Shown: positions 5,377-6,208 of the stretch, one piece after another
How positions within the stretch are numbered: the first letter of the stretch is position 1
Layout of the letters: each line of letters starts with the position of its first letter
DNA from: Cytophagales bacterium
Lineage (GTDB): Bacteria; Bacteroidota; Bacteroidia; Cytophagales; Cyclobacteriaceae
Direction of reading: 5' to 3'
DNA: 6,208 nucleotides
Assembly (NCBI GenBank): GCA_003504855.1
Contig: DNZD01000267.1
Span: 1 to 6,208 of the forward strand
Made by a program: the position numbers and the translations under genes
Notes under the pieces: generated by a model
What the model was told of the DNA's origin: nothing
Databases searched by the model: none
The model's input: only the letters and a program-made list of their open reading frames with translations

Positions 5377-6208
5377 TCAGGTCTTGTTGGCCAATTGGCC
5401 ACAGGCAGCGTCAATATCTTTTCCCCGGCTTTTCCGGATGCGGGTAGTAATGCCATTGCTTTCCAGCAAATGCTGATACATCTGTAATGCCGCATCACCC
5501 GCCTGGCGGAATTCACCGTCCTCAATCGGGTTGTACTCAATGAGATTGACCTTACAGGGCACGTGCTTGCAGAATTTCAATAAGGCCTCCGCGTCAGAAG
5601 GTTTGTCATTGATACCTTCCCAAACCACATATTCATACGTCACCTTACGCTTGCGTTTCGCATACCAGTACTTGAGAGCCTCGGCAAGGTCTTCCAGCGT
5701 ATTGGTATCATTGATCGGCATGATCGAAGAGCGCGTCGGGTTCAAGGCGGCATGCAGAGAAACAGCCAGATTGAATTTTACGCCATCGTCGGCCATCTTG
5801 ATAATCATTTTCGCGATACCCACCGTAGAAACGGTCAATCGCTTTGCAGCCATATTGAGTCCATGGGGGGAGGTGATTTTCTCAATAGCAGCAATCACGT
5901 TGCTGTAATTCAACAAAGGTTCGCCCATGCCCATGAATACAATGTTGGTCAACGGGCGACCAAAGAACAGTTCAGATTGTTGACGGATGGCAGCCACCTG
6001 ATCATAAATCTCGTCAGGGTTGAGGTTGCGCATGCGCTTTAAACGCGCGGTAGCACAGAACTTACATCCCAGGCTGCAGCCTACTTGGGAGGAAACACAA
6101 GCCGTAATCCGTTTTTCGGTGGGAATCAACACAGACTCCACCACCAGGCCGTCGTGCAACTTCACCGCATTCTTGATAGTCCCATCCGCACTTTGTTGCA
6201 TGGTGTCA
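5377..6208 (-). CDS. rlmN: Dual-specificity RNA methyltransferase RlmN (5' end outside the window)
   Basis: RlmN is a radical-SAM enzyme that methylates C2 of A2503 in 23S rRNA and of A37 in some tRNAs, affecting the ribosomal exit tunnel and decoding accuracy. The frame stays open to the right edge; about 276 residues are visible of a family length near 350, so the N-terminal accessory domain is missing from view. An internal ATG at 6201 should not be taken as the start: the conserved DGTIKNAVKLHDG region follows it at once. Counting from that Met, the [4Fe-4S] motif CSLGCKFC supplies Cys42, Cys46 and Cys49. Cys35 in ACVSSQVGC corresponds to the resolving cysteine, and Cys267 in DIDAACGQL to the cysteine that carries the transferred methyl group. 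GMGEPLLNY is the SAM-binding GEP motif. All catalytic cysteines are present, so the enzyme should be active. A VIT-family metal transporter follows in the same direction after 20 bases. Confidence 0.96.
   Translation of the reverse strand, partial: DTMQQSADGTIKNAVKLHDGLVVESVLIPTEKRITACVSSQVGCSLGCKFCATARLKRMRNLNPDEIYDQVAAIRQQSELFFGRPLTNIVFMGMGEPLLNYSNVIAAIEKITSPHGLNMAAKRLTVSTVGIAKMIIKMADDGVKFNLAVSLHAALNPTRSSIMPINDTNTLEDLAEALKYWYAKRKRKVTYEYVVWEGINDKPSDAEALLKFCKHVPCKVNLIEYNPIEDGEFRQAGDAALQMYQHLLESNGITTRIRKSRGKDIDAACGQLANKT

Noticed and set aside
6199..6201. ATG at 6201 as the true start of rlmN
   Set aside because: The frame continues to the window edge and the family's N-terminal domain of about 75 residues would be missing; the gene is cut by the window, not short.
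1..6208. Mobile elements, CRISPR arrays, tRNA or rRNA genes, or a defence island
   Set aside because: No terminal inverted repeats, transposase or integrase motifs, regularly spaced repeats, or RNA-gene signatures were seen; nearly all the sequence is accounted for by chromosomal-type genes.

Overview
The window reads as a stretch of ordinary chromosome from a member of the Bacteroidota with roughly balanced GC content. A Cytophagales-like lineage is my guess from protein wording, not a computed result. The main clues are the gene order (small FxPRFYD membrane protein, mutL, two consecutive rhomboids), a family-typical C-terminal tail on the second rhomboid, a RlmN of Bacteroidota flavour, and start sites without clear Shine-Dalgarno sequences. 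I see no phage, insertion sequence, CRISPR, tRNA or rRNA, and coding density is high.

Layout. (1) Positions 1-808, minus strand: the first 269 residues of a secreted glycoside hydrolase family 3-like protein, cut off by the left edge. Its fold landmarks are clear, but the catalytic loop and several substrate-binding residues of that domain are replaced. (2) Positions 809-931: a 123-base divergent intergenic region, the only sizeable non-coding stretch, holding weak Bacteroidota-type promoter candidates on both strands. (3) Positions 932-4634, plus strand: a probable four-gene operon. It encodes a 122-residue two-helix membrane protein, MutL (overlapping the next gene by one base), a compact rhomboid protease, and a second rhomboid that starts at GTG and carries a conserved cytosolic tail. 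(4) Positions 4664-6208, minus strand: a convergent pair transcribed right to left, rlmN (5' end outside the window) followed after 20 bases by a VIT1/CCC1-family iron/manganese transporter.

Functionally the window mixes genome maintenance (MutL), intramembrane proteolysis (two rhomboids), rRNA/tRNA methylation by an iron-sulfur radical-SAM enzyme (RlmN), metal handling (VIT family) and cell-envelope glycan biology (GH3-like protein). I do not see a clear new defence or mobile system. The points most worth a second look are the GH3-like protein with a lost active site, the non-canonical endonuclease motifs of MutL, and the tight coupling of MutL to two rhomboids and an uncharacterised small membrane protein.
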